7,152 nucleotides of DNA. Source: Cellvibrionaceae bacterium (GTDB taxonomy: Bacteria; Pseudomonadota; Gammaproteobacteria; Pseudomonadales; Cellvibrionaceae). Under the pieces are notes generated by a model. That model saw only the letters and a list, made by a program, of their open reading frames with translations. It ran no database searches and was not told the origin of the DNA. The first letter of the stretch is position 1, and the number at the start of each line of letters is the position of its first letter. The stretch is taken from positions 1 through 7,152 of the forward strand of contig JAOXRV010000817.1 of NCBI GenBank assembly GCA_025800435.1, written 5' to 3'. The position numbers and the translations under genes are program-made. This document shows positions 1 through 6,210 of the stretch, one piece after another.

Positions 1-1
1 C

Positions 2-1267
2 GGCCCGCCGCAGCCAGGGGGGGATGCGGTATTCTTGCAGCAGTTTTTTCAAACTCTGGGAGTGGCCCCGGCCCTGGGGATGGGCGCGCAGGCCACCGCT
101 GGCGGGGCGTGGGGCCACTTGCACCTCGGCGGGCAGCCATAGGCCACCACCCAGGGCGGGGTCTGTCGGCTCGGCCACAAGCTGCCAGCCCCCAGCCAGG
201 TTCAGCGGCCCAGACGTGTGCCATTGGCAAGCATCAGGCGCGCAATCGGCGCCCTTGGGCCACAGATATAAACGGCCCCGGTAACTGGCCAGGCTGGCGG
301 CCTGGGTATCCACCTGGGCCTCGCTATCGGCGCGGCCAGCGATCAGCTGCTGCTCTATTTCCCCCAACTGGGCGCCGCTCGGCAGGGGATATTGGCCCGC
401 CTGTAACCACTGACGCAACAGTTGCTGCTGGGCGGGGCGATCCAGGGCTTGCAGCGGTGCCAGTTCGATACTCTGGCCGAGCTTTTCGGCGCGCCAATCA
501 CAGGCCTTTAGCTGCTGCTGGGCCAGCGCCTCTAAGCGCTCGCTGGCCTCGCGGCAGAGCTGGGCACTGGCGCCCCAGCGCTCGCCAAAGCCCGGCCAGC
601 GCGCCTCTAATAAAGGCATTATCTGGCGGCGTAAATAATTGCGCTCCAGGCTTTCATCGCCATTGCTTTCATCGTCTATCCAGGCCAGATTGCGCTGCTG
701 GGCATAGGCTTCCAGCTCGGCTCGGTCAATATCCAGCAGCGGCCGCAACAGTGGCCGCCCGCCCAGCTCGCGCCTGGGGGCCATGGCACCCAGGCCCTTG
801 GGGCCTGCGCCGCGCAATAATCGCAGCAATAGGGTCTCGGCTTGATCTTGGCGGTGGTGGGCCAACAGCAGGGCGCTGTTAGCATCCAAGTGTTTGGCAA
901 ACACCTGATAGCGAGCCTCGCGGGCGGCGGCCTCCAGCCCCATCCCCTGGGCCAGCGCGACCTTTTCTAACGCACACTCAATACCGTGCTGGGCGGCAAT
1001 CGCCGCACAGTGTTCGGCCCACTGGTCGGCGTTGGGGCTAAGGCCGTGGTTGATATGCAGGGCCCGCAGTTCAAGCTCGGCCCAGGGCCCGGCTTTGAGT
1101 TCGGCCAACAAAGCCAATAGCACGGTCGAATCCAAGCCGCCGCTAAAGCCCAAATAGAGTCGCTTAATGGCGCCCTGCTCGGCGGCCGCCAATAGGCTTT
1201 GCCACTGCCCCAGGCAGTGTTGAGCTAAAGTCGATAGAGAGCGAGATGCCGGGGGTGAAAGAGACAA
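2..1267 (-). CDS. tilS: tRNA(Ile)-lysidine synthase TilS (3' end cut by window edge)
   Basis: Cytosolic enzyme that uses ATP and lysine to convert the wobble cytidine (C34) of the CAU-anticodon tRNA(Ile) to lysidine, so that the tRNA reads AUA and is charged with isoleucine. The 422 visible codons are open without a stop. Residues 42-47 are the PP-loop SGGLDS, followed by HINHGLS (71-77), an AHHRQDQAET motif (136-145) and WIDDESN with ERNYLR, all typical of the ATP-binding domain. A linker/substrate-binding region follows. The end, LRAHPQGRGHSQSLKKL and PPWLRRA (393-422), matches the TilS C-terminal domain. Family length is about 430-440 residues, so only a short tail is missing. In the reading frame a TGA at 1277-1279 lies just upstream, and the only well-placed start is TTG at 1265-1267, preceded by GAGGAAG. 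One oddity: the family's usual DDQ/DDxxET motif reads QDQAET here (Q140). The gene is divergent from the S9 peptidase, so it is not directly downstream of accA as in E. coli. Confidence 0.95.
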   Translation of the reverse strand, partial: MSLSPPASRSLSTLAQHCLGQWQSLLAAAEQGAIKRLYLGFSGGLDSTVLLALLAELKAGPWAELELRALHINHGLSPNADQWAEHCAAIAAQHGIECALEKVALAQGMGLEAAAREARYQVFAKHLDANSALLLAHHRQDQAETLLLRLLRGAGPKGLGAMAPRRELGGRPLLRPLLDIDRAELEAYAQQRNLAWIDDESNGDESLERNYLRRQIMPLLEARWPGFGERWGASAQLCREASERLEALAQQQLKACDWRAEKLGQSIELAPLQALDRPAQQQLLRQWLQAGQYPLPSGAQLGEIEQQLIAGRADSEAQVDTQAASLASYRGRLYLWPKGADCAPDACQWHTSGPLNLAGGWQLVAEPTDPALGGGLWLPAEVQVAPRPASGGLRAHPQGRGHSQSLKKLLQEYRIPPWLRRA

Positions 1268-1328
1268 AGGGCTTCCTCAGTTTGGCCACAGGGTTACAAT
1301 AAGCCCCAATGATAGAAGGAAAACCACT
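1268..1328. promoter_or_regulatory. Divergent promoter region between tilS and the S9 peptidase gene
   Basis: These 61 bases must hold, or lie close to, the promoters of both divergent genes unless one promoter is inside the opposite gene. On the plus strand TACAAT (1295-1300) resembles a sigma-70 -10 box, but the hexamer at the right distance upstream is a poor -35 (2-3 of 6 matches). On the minus strand TATTGT (1297-1302) with TTTTCC (1318-1323) at 16 bp is an equally weak candidate. The two -10 candidates overlap, so transcription in the two directions might compete. The plus-strand ribosome site AGAAGGA (1314-1320) lies eight bases before ATG 1329. I see no convincing operator palindrome. 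Confidence 0.35.
1272..1278 (-). promoter_or_regulatory. Ribosome binding site fixing the TTG start of tilS
   Basis: On the minus strand GAGGAAG lies four bases before the TTG at 1267 (seven bases counting from GAGG). The in-frame TGA overlaps this site, so no start further upstream is possible. No ATG or GTG occurs in frame between here and the SGGLDS motif, so TTG is the best start; CTG codons further in have no comparable site that I see. Confidence 0.75.
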
Positions 1329-3275
1329 ATGACCCAAATTGCCCCCTACGGCAGCTGGCAATCGCCCATTGGCGCCGAGTTGCTGGTGGCCGCCTCCGTG
1401 CGCCTATCCGAGCCCCAAATCTGCAGCGATTATTACTACTGGGTAGAGGGCCGGCCCCAACAAAAAGGCCGCTCGGTTATTGTGCGCAAGCCCATCGCCG
1501 GCGGCCCGGCAGAAGATTTAATCGCCGCGCCTTACAGTGCACGCTCCAGCTGCCACGAATACGGCGGCGCCAGCTATTGTGTGGCCCCGGGCCAAGTATT
1601 TTTTGTTAACGCCGCCGATCAGCGCATCTACCAAGTGTGCGCTGGCGAGCCGCGGCCAATTAGCCCCGAGGGGGAGTTCCGCTACGGCGATTTGCACTAC
1701 GACCCAGGCCATCAGCGCCTGCTGGCAGTGCGAGAGGATCACCGCGCAAAAAACAGGGGCGAAGCCAGCGAAGAGCGTAATGAGCTGGTTGCGGTTTACC
1801 CGGACGGCCGTGTAACTGTGCTGGCCAGCGGCGCCGATTTTTATTCCAACCCCAGCCTCAGTCCCGATGGTAAACAGCTTAGCTGGCTGTGCTGGCGCCA
1901 CCCCCATATGCCCTGGGATGCCAGCAGTTGCTATATCGCCGAGCTGGATGCCCAGGGCCTGCCACAAAACAGCCGCTGCATTGCCGGCTTTGATTTGCAC
2001 GGCACTGAGGAGTCGGTGTTTCAGCCTCAGTTCGGGCCAGATGGGCAGCTGTATTTTGTCTCGGACCGCAGCGATTGGTGGAACCTCTACCGCTTTAACC
2101 CCAACACCCAAATAAGCGAAAGCCTATGCCCCATGGCCGCCGAGTTTGCCACCCCCCAATGGGTATTCGGTATGAGCTGCTATGGCTTTTTAAATGACGA
2201 TACCCTGCTTTGCTGCTACACCCGCGAGGGCCGCTGGCAACTGGCCGAGCTTGAACTAACAAGCGGCCAACTCAAGCATATCGATAGCCCCTATGACGAC
2301 ATTTCGATGATTGTCTGCGCCGCCGGCCGGGCGCTGTTATTTGCCGCCAATAGCGAAGTGGCCAGCAGCCTCTGCCAATATCAACAGGGCCAGCTCAAGG
2401 CCTTGCGCCACAGCAGCGAACAAACTATCGAGCCAGCCTATATCGCCAGGCCCCAGGCCCTAAGTTTTAGCAGTGGTGAGGAACTGGCCCACGGCTTTTA
2501 CTACGCCCCCTGCAACCCGGATTACAGCGCCCCAGCAGGCGAGCTGCCGCCGCTGATTGTGCTCTGCCACGGCGGGCCAACCGGCGCTACCGAGACCGCG
2601 CTGAATATTAAAATACAATTTTGGACCAGCCGCGGCTTTGCGGTGCTGGATGTCAACTACCGGGGCAGTACCGGCTATGGCCGACCCTACCGGGATAGCC
2701 TCAAGCGCCAGTGGGGCATTAAAGATGTGCAAGACGTCTGCGCCGGCGCCCAATACCTGGTCGACCAGGGCCTGGCCGACCCGGCCCGCCTGGCCATCAA
2801 AGGGGGCAGCGCCGGGGGCTATACGGTGCTGGCGGCGCTGGCCTTTGAAAATACCTTTGCCGCCGGTGCCAGTCACTACGGCATTGGCGATTTAGAAACC
2901 CTGGCCCGGGATACCCACAAGTTTGAATCCCGCTATCTCGATTCAATGATTGGCCCCTACCCCGAAGACAAGGCCCTGTACCAGGCACGCTCGCCCATTC
3001 ATTCGGTCGAGCAACTCAATTGCCCGGTAATATTTTTTCAGGGCCTAGACGATAAAGTGGTGCCCCCCAACCAGGCCGAGACCATGGTAGCTGCGCTAAA
3101 AGATAAAGGCCTACCAGTGGCCTATGTGCCCTTTGCCGGCGAGGGCCACGGCTTTCGCGGGGCCGAGGCAATTGTTACCGCGCTTGAAGGCGAGCTGTAT
3201 TTTTACAGCCGTATTTTTGGTTTTGCTGCGCCCGCGGTAGCGGCGGTAACTATCGCCAATATGGAGAACCACTAA
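1329..3275 (+). CDS. Prolyl oligopeptidase family (S9, probably S9C) serine peptidase
   Basis: A 648-residue peptidase, probably a cytosolic aminopeptidase, dipeptidyl- or acylaminoacyl-peptidase that trims short peptides; the exact specificity cannot be read from the sequence. There is no signal peptide. Residues about 40-380 look like the seven-bladed beta-propeller that gates access in this family, with blade-type repeats NPSLSPDGKQLSW (174-186) and FGPDGQLYFVSDRSDWWNLY (235-254). Residues about 385-635 are the alpha/beta-hydrolase domain: LCHGGPTG (412-419), VNYRGSTGYG (442-451, with Y444 in the usual oxyanion position), the nucleophile elbow GGSAGGY (S494), QGLDDKVVPPNQ (catalytic Asp most likely D575, from the GxxD pattern) and GEGHGF (H607). 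The triad is therefore complete and the length is normal for the family. ATG 1329 has AGAAGGA upstream. The stop codon overlaps the start of greB by one base, indicating one operon. Confidence is high for the family and low for the substrate. Confidence 0.95.
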   Translation: MTQIAPYGSWQSPIGAELLVAASVRLSEPQICSDYYYWVEGRPQQKGRSVIVRKPIAGGPAEDLIAAPYSARSSCHEYGGASYCVAPGQVFFVNAADQRIYQVCAGEPRPISPEGEFRYGDLHYDPGHQRLLAVREDHRAKNRGEASEERNELVAVYPDGRVTVLASGADFYSNPSLSPDGKQLSWLCWRHPHMPWDASSCYIAELDAQGLPQNSRCIAGFDLHGTEESVFQPQFGPDGQLYFVSDRSDWWNLYRFNPNTQISESLCPMAAEFATPQWVFGMSCYGFLNDDTLLCCYTREGRWQLAELELTSGQLKHIDSPYDDISMIVCAAGRALLFAANSEVASSLCQYQQGQLKALRHSSEQTIEPAYIARPQALSFSSGEELAHGFYYAPCNPDYSAPAGELPPLIVLCHGGPTGATETALNIKIQFWTSRGFAVLDVNYRGSTGYGRPYRDSLKRQWGIKDVQDVCAGAQYLVDQGLADPARLAIKGGSAGGYTVLAALAFENTFAAGASHYGIGDLETLARDTHKFESRYLDSMIGPYPEDKALYQARSPIHSVEQLNCPVIFFQGLDDKVVPPNQAETMVAALKDKGLPVAYVPFAGEGHGFRGAEAIVTALEGELYFYSRIFGFAAPAVAAVTIANMENH

Positions 3276-3277
3276 TG
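3263..3277 (+). promoter_or_regulatory. Stop-start overlap (TAATG) with internal greB ribosome site
   Basis: The peptidase stop TAA (3273-3275) and the greB start ATG (3275-3277) share one A. GGAG at 3263-3266, inside the last codons of the peptidase gene, is eight bases before the greB ATG and serves as its ribosome binding site. This layout usually means that ribosomes ending on the first gene can reinitiate on the second. Confidence 0.8.
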
Positions 3278-3772
3278 GGCCGCTACCGTCCCCCAGCGCG
3301 TAAAGGCTCTCCCTATATCACCAAAGAGGGGGCCGACGTCTTGCAAGCGGAGCTTAGTCATTTGTGGAAGGTGGAACGACCCGAGGTCACCAATGCAGTA
3401 CACGAGGCCGCCAAAAACGGCGACCGCTCAGAGAACGGCGATTATATTTACGGCAAGCGCCGACTGCGGGAGATCGACCGGCGGGTTCGTTATTTAAGCA
3501 AACGCCTGGATGAGCTAACGGTGGTAGAACAGGCCCCGCCCGAGCGCGACAAGGTATTTTTTGGGGCCTGGGTTACACTGGAAGATGAAGCCGGTAATGA
3601 GCAGCGCTACCGCATTGTCGGCCCGGATGAGTTTGATCTGGCCGCGGGCAAACTGAGCATGGATTCACCCCTGGCCCGAGCCATGCTCGGCAAGCGCCTG
3701 GACGATGAGGTGCTGCTGAAAAAACCCGAGGGCAGCGAGTGCTTTTATATAGTGGCGATTGATTATTGCTAA
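3275..3772 (+). CDS. greB: Transcription elongation factor GreB
   Basis: A 165-residue cleavage factor that enters the secondary channel of backtracked RNA polymerase and makes the active site cut the extruded 3' end of the transcript. Residues about 14-85 form the N-terminal antiparallel coiled coil. Its tip carries GDRSENGDY (49-57), with D50 and E53 corresponding to the acidic pair that helps hold the catalytic magnesium ion. The following YGKRRLREIDRRVRYLSKRL (59-78) is the GreB signature that distinguishes it from GreA. The FKBP-like C-terminal domain follows from about residue 92, with RYRIVGPDE (111-119) and the PLARAMLGKRLDDEV segment. The N-terminal RYRPP...SPYIT extension is a form I recall from GreB of pseudomonads and relatives. 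It is downstream gene of a pair with the S9 peptidase, one base overlapping, and is followed at once by a hairpin terminator. Nothing is truncated. Confidence 0.97.
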   Translation: MGRYRPPARKGSPYITKEGADVLQAELSHLWKVERPEVTNAVHEAAKNGDRSENGDYIYGKRRLREIDRRVRYLSKRLDELTVVEQAPPERDKVFFGAWVTLEDEAGNEQRYRIVGPDEFDLAAGKLSMDSPLARAMLGKRLDDEVLLKKPEGSECFYIVAIDYC

Positions 3773-3778
3773 CTAGGC

Positions 3779-3800
3779 AGGAGGCGGAACCCCGCCTCCT
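3779..3800. terminator. Hairpin terminator between convergent greB and the TonB-dependent receptor gene
   Basis: A perfect 9-bp inverted repeat, AGGAGGCGG (3779-3787) and CCGCCTCCT (3792-3800), closes an AACC loop and begins six bases after the greB stop codon. Downstream on the plus strand is a broken T-rich stretch (TTGTTTT starting six bases after the stem), so as an intrinsic terminator it fits greB best but is not textbook. On the minus strand the stem is followed by no T tract, so termination of the receptor transcript there would be weaker or need another factor. The 44-bp gap holds nothing else. Confidence 0.65.
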
Positions 3801-3816
3801 ACAACTTGTTTTAGGT

Positions 3817-6042
3817 TTATTTAAAGCTGTACTCAAGCGTCAAACCATAGCTGCGCGGTGGCGCGTACAGGTTAACGGTGCCGGCAAAGCCACTAATGGC
3901 CGAGTGCAGGCGGTACTCTTCATCGGCTAGGTTTTTGACCCAGGCCATTACCTTCCAATCTTCTGCGGCGCTGTACCAGCTGGCGCTGGCGTTCATCAAC
4001 TCCACCGCTTGCTCCTCGCGCAGCGGGCTATTGTCTGGGTCAAAGTAAAACTTGGACTTATAGTCGTAGCTCAAGGACAGCTCAACTTCACCGGCCGAAT
4101 TGAGGGGCAGCAAATAGGAAGCCTTGAGACTGCGGCTGTGCTTGGGTGCCCGGGGCAGTACATTGCCGCTGTAGTCATCGTCGCCGCTGATATAAGTATT
4201 GTAGTGCGCATCGAGATAAGACCAGCTGCCCGATAGCTGCAAATTCTCGGTGATCGCCGCCACAAACTCCACATCCAAACCTTTACTGGTGGCTTCGGCA
4301 TTGTCACTGACCAGGCTAAAACCCTTGAGGCTAAATACCTGCAGATCGGAATAATCGATTTTAAATACCGAGGTATTTAAACGCAGGCGGTTATTAAACC
4401 ACTCGGTCTTAGCCCCCAGCTCATAATTAGTGGCCTGTTCTGGCTCCAGCGGGGTAGTCGCCGCCAGCGCCGATGAGGCCTGGCCGATAAAGGCACCGCT
4501 TTTATAACCTTTGGCAACGGTCAGGTAGATAAAGCCGTCTTCATTGATTTGGTAGTCAACACTAAACGAGGGGGTGAACTCGCTCCAGCTTTCTGAGGCG
4601 CGAGCATCGGCGTAGGGTGGCAGCAAAGACAGTGGCACACCGGGGTGGCCCAGGCCTTCGTAATCCAGCGCCGATTGTACCACCTCTTTTTTATCGTAGC
4701 TCCAGCGGCCACCCAGGCTCAGGGCCAGGGCGTCGTTGACATTGTAAGTCAGCTGGCCAAACAAAGCGTGGGATTGGCTTTCAACATCCTGAAAAAACTC
4801 CACATCACCGGCGGCCAGTTGGGCGGCACCCAGGGGGCCGTTGGGGCCTAGTGGGCTGAGGGGGTCATCGTTGCCAATTTGGGAGATAAAACGCTCGCGG
4901 CGGTCGATATTTTCCTGCATATAAAAATAGCCCGCCAGCCACTGCAAATCGCCTTCACCCGTTGAAGTCAGGCGAAACTCCTGGGACAGCTGGTCCGATT
5001 GCTCCGAGGCGTAATCGTGCACAATTAGCGGCAATACCGCCGCGGGCAGGCCACTGACATCGTCCAGCCATTTATAATCGCTCTCGCGGTAGGCGCTGAT
5101 GGAGGTAAAGGTCGCCTCGGGCAAATCCCAGTTTACTTTGGCCAATAGGCCGCCCACATCTCGCTCTTGATAGGTTTCCACATCGCCCACACACTCGCGA
5201 ATATTACCCTGGGTGGTGGCGGCCACGGCCAGTTTATAGAAGGGCACCAGCGGCCGGGTATCACGGTCCAGCTCGCCGATAATGCGGCAGTTGCCATTAT
5301 TTTTATCGCGGGAGTAGTCGGCCCCCAGCAGTATTTCTAAATCGTCGCTGGGGTTAATGGCCAACTGGGCGCGGGTACTCAGGTTATCGGTGTCGTGAAC
5401 ATCTTGGCCGGTGGAAATATTTTTGGCGTAGCCGTCGCTGTCTTTTTTACTAAAAGAAAATTTGCCGTTGACACTATCGCTCAAGGCGCCGTTGACCAAA
5501 CCGCTGACCGAGCGCAGGCCGAGGTTGCCGGCACTTAGGCCGAGCTTAGCGCGGAACTCTTCACTGGGTTTGGTGGTAACCACACTGACCGCACCGCCGA
5601 CCACGTTTTTACCGAACAGAGTGCCCTGGGGCCCGCGCAGCACTTCGATACGCTCAATATCGTATAGCTCAAAGCTGACACCGCCGGAGCGGCCGATATA
5701 CACCTCGTCCAGAAACATGGCCACCGGCGAATCGGAGCCGGCCGAATCCTGGGTTGAACCAATCCCGCGAATATACATCTGCGGCTCGGCAATATTAAAC
5801 TGGGTCATGGTAAAGCCTGGGGTCTGGCGGGAAATATCCACCAGCCCACTGATGCCGCCATCACCAACACTGTCGCCACTAATGGCGGTAACCGCTACCG
5901 GCACTTCTTGCAGGCTTTCTGAGCGTTTTTGGGCGGTTACAATGACTTCTTCCAGGGTGTAGTTGGCGGCACTTAGGTGGCTGCTGCCCAGCAATGCCGA
6001 AGCCAGCACAATGGCCCGGTTAAGTAATTTTTTATTATGCAT
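3817..6042 (-). CDS. TonB-dependent outer-membrane receptor
   Basis: A 741-residue outer-membrane transporter that imports a ligand into the periplasm using energy from TonB-ExbB-ExbD. The start is placed at ATG 6042: GAGGAA lies six bases before it and the protein then opens with a good signal peptide, MHNKK, a hydrophobic stretch (10-19) and a likely cleavage site after LSAA (26). The TonB box is LEEVIVTAQKR (30-40). The plug domain runs about 41-160, with QEVPVAVTAISG (45-56), IRGIG (91-95) and IEVLRGPQGTLFGKN (132-146). The rest is the 22-strand barrel, ending in LKNLADEEY-like VKNLADEEYR (702-711) and a final strand LTLEYSFK. Only two cysteines occur in the mature protein, C252 and C284, probably in one loop. 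The last residue is Lys, after the usual terminal Phe. This subfamily is common in marine gammaproteobacteria and sphingomonads; its ligands are diverse (hydrophobic compounds, glycans, siderophores), and the sequence does not tell which. A thiolase gene lies 168 bp upstream on the same strand. Confidence 0.96.
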   Translation of the reverse strand: MHNKKLLNRAIVLASALLGSSHLSAANYTLEEVIVTAQKRSESLQEVPVAVTAISGDSVGDGGISGLVDISRQTPGFTMTQFNIAEPQMYIRGIGSTQDSAGSDSPVAMFLDEVYIGRSGGVSFELYDIERIEVLRGPQGTLFGKNVVGGAVSVVTTKPSEEFRAKLGLSAGNLGLRSVSGLVNGALSDSVNGKFSFSKKDSDGYAKNISTGQDVHDTDNLSTRAQLAINPSDDLEILLGADYSRDKNNGNCRIIGELDRDTRPLVPFYKLAVAATTQGNIRECVGDVETYQERDVGGLLAKVNWDLPEATFTSISAYRESDYKWLDDVSGLPAAVLPLIVHDYASEQSDQLSQEFRLTSTGEGDLQWLAGYFYMQENIDRRERFISQIGNDDPLSPLGPNGPLGAAQLAAGDVEFFQDVESQSHALFGQLTYNVNDALALSLGGRWSYDKKEVVQSALDYEGLGHPGVPLSLLPPYADARASESWSEFTPSFSVDYQINEDGFIYLTVAKGYKSGAFIGQASSALAATTPLEPEQATNYELGAKTEWFNNRLRLNTSVFKIDYSDLQVFSLKGFSLVSDNAEATSKGLDVEFVAAITENLQLSGSWSYLDAHYNTYISGDDDYSGNVLPRAPKHSRSLKASYLLPLNSAGEVELSLSYDYKSKFYFDPDNSPLREEQAVELMNASASWYSAAEDWKVMAWVKNLADEEYRLHSAISGFAGTVNLYAPPRSYGLTLEYSFK

Positions 6043-6048
6043 TGTTAG

Positions 6049-6054
6049 TTCCTC
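6049..6054 (-). promoter_or_regulatory. Ribosome binding site deciding the receptor start
   Basis: GAGGAA on the minus strand is six bases upstream of ATG 6042. The frame stays open upstream to ATG 6165, but that extension (41 residues) would bury the signal peptide inside the protein, and residues 1-41 of it have no signal-peptide character. The start at 6042 is therefore preferred. Confidence 0.85.
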
Positions 6055-6101
6055 ATCTATTATTTTATCGGCAGAAATTATTATTTGGCGCAGCCCAAGG
6101 C

Positions 6102-6130
6102 GCACTGGCCCCAGGCCAGCACCCCAGTGC
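6102..6130. repeat. Overlapping inverted repeats in the receptor leader
   Basis: GCACTGG (6102-6108) pairs perfectly with CCAGTGC (6124-6130) across 15 bases. CTGGCC (6105-6110) pairs perfectly with GGCCAG (6114-6119) across three bases. The two stems share bases 6105-6108, so they exclude each other. Without a T tract neither looks like an intrinsic terminator. They might be an operator, a leader RNA structure or chance in GC-rich sequence. Confidence 0.45.
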
Positions 6131-6210
6131 AGCGATTCAGGTTCAGAAAAACGGATCGGCAGCAACAGCCCAGATTAGTCTATACAGCACTCACTATTGC
6201 TACCACAGGA

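Larger units (their letters stand above)
6043..6210 (-). other. Intergenic region upstream of the receptor gene, probable leader and promoter
   Basis: These 168 bases separate the thiolase stop from the receptor start on the same strand. The part nearest the receptor (about 6055-6090) is AT-rich and contains TAAAAT and TAATAAT motifs on the minus strand that could be -10 boxes, but none has a good -35 at the right distance. A second -10-like TATAGA lies near the thiolase end, around 6179-6184, also with a poor -35. The middle is GC-rich and contains overlapping inverted repeats, listed separately. No T-tailed hairpin marks the end of the thiolase transcript, so read-through into the receptor gene is possible. 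I see no good Fur box. Confidence 0.4.

Noticed and set aside
109..882. 257-codon open frame on the plus strand
   Set aside because: It lies wholly antisense to tilS. Its product is low-complexity (Pro, Arg, Ala, Gly rich) with no recognisable motif, as expected opposite a GC-rich gene.
1518..2111. 197-codon open frame on the minus strand
   Set aside because: Antisense to the propeller part of the S9 peptidase; no recognisable domain and the opposite strand has a clear family match throughout.
5462..5962. 166-codon open frame on the plus strand
   Set aside because: Antisense to the receptor plug domain, Ser/Pro/Arg-rich, no motif; a shadow of the real gene.
6055..6090. Possible Fur box in the AT-rich stretch before the receptor
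   Set aside because: The sequence is AT-rich but does not follow the GATAATGATAATCATTATC palindrome closely enough, and the ligand is not known to be iron-related.
6067..6162. Two copies of ATCGGCAG (6067-6074, 6155-6162) and of GGCGCA (6087-6092, 6099-6104)
   Set aside because: Short repeats of this length are expected by chance in 168 bases with skewed composition; the spacing of the 8-mer (88 bp) and lack of symmetry give no support for operators.
6043..6165. In-frame N-terminal extension of the receptor from ATG 6165
   Set aside because: It would put 41 residues before a clear signal peptide; the start at 6042 has its own strong ribosome site.
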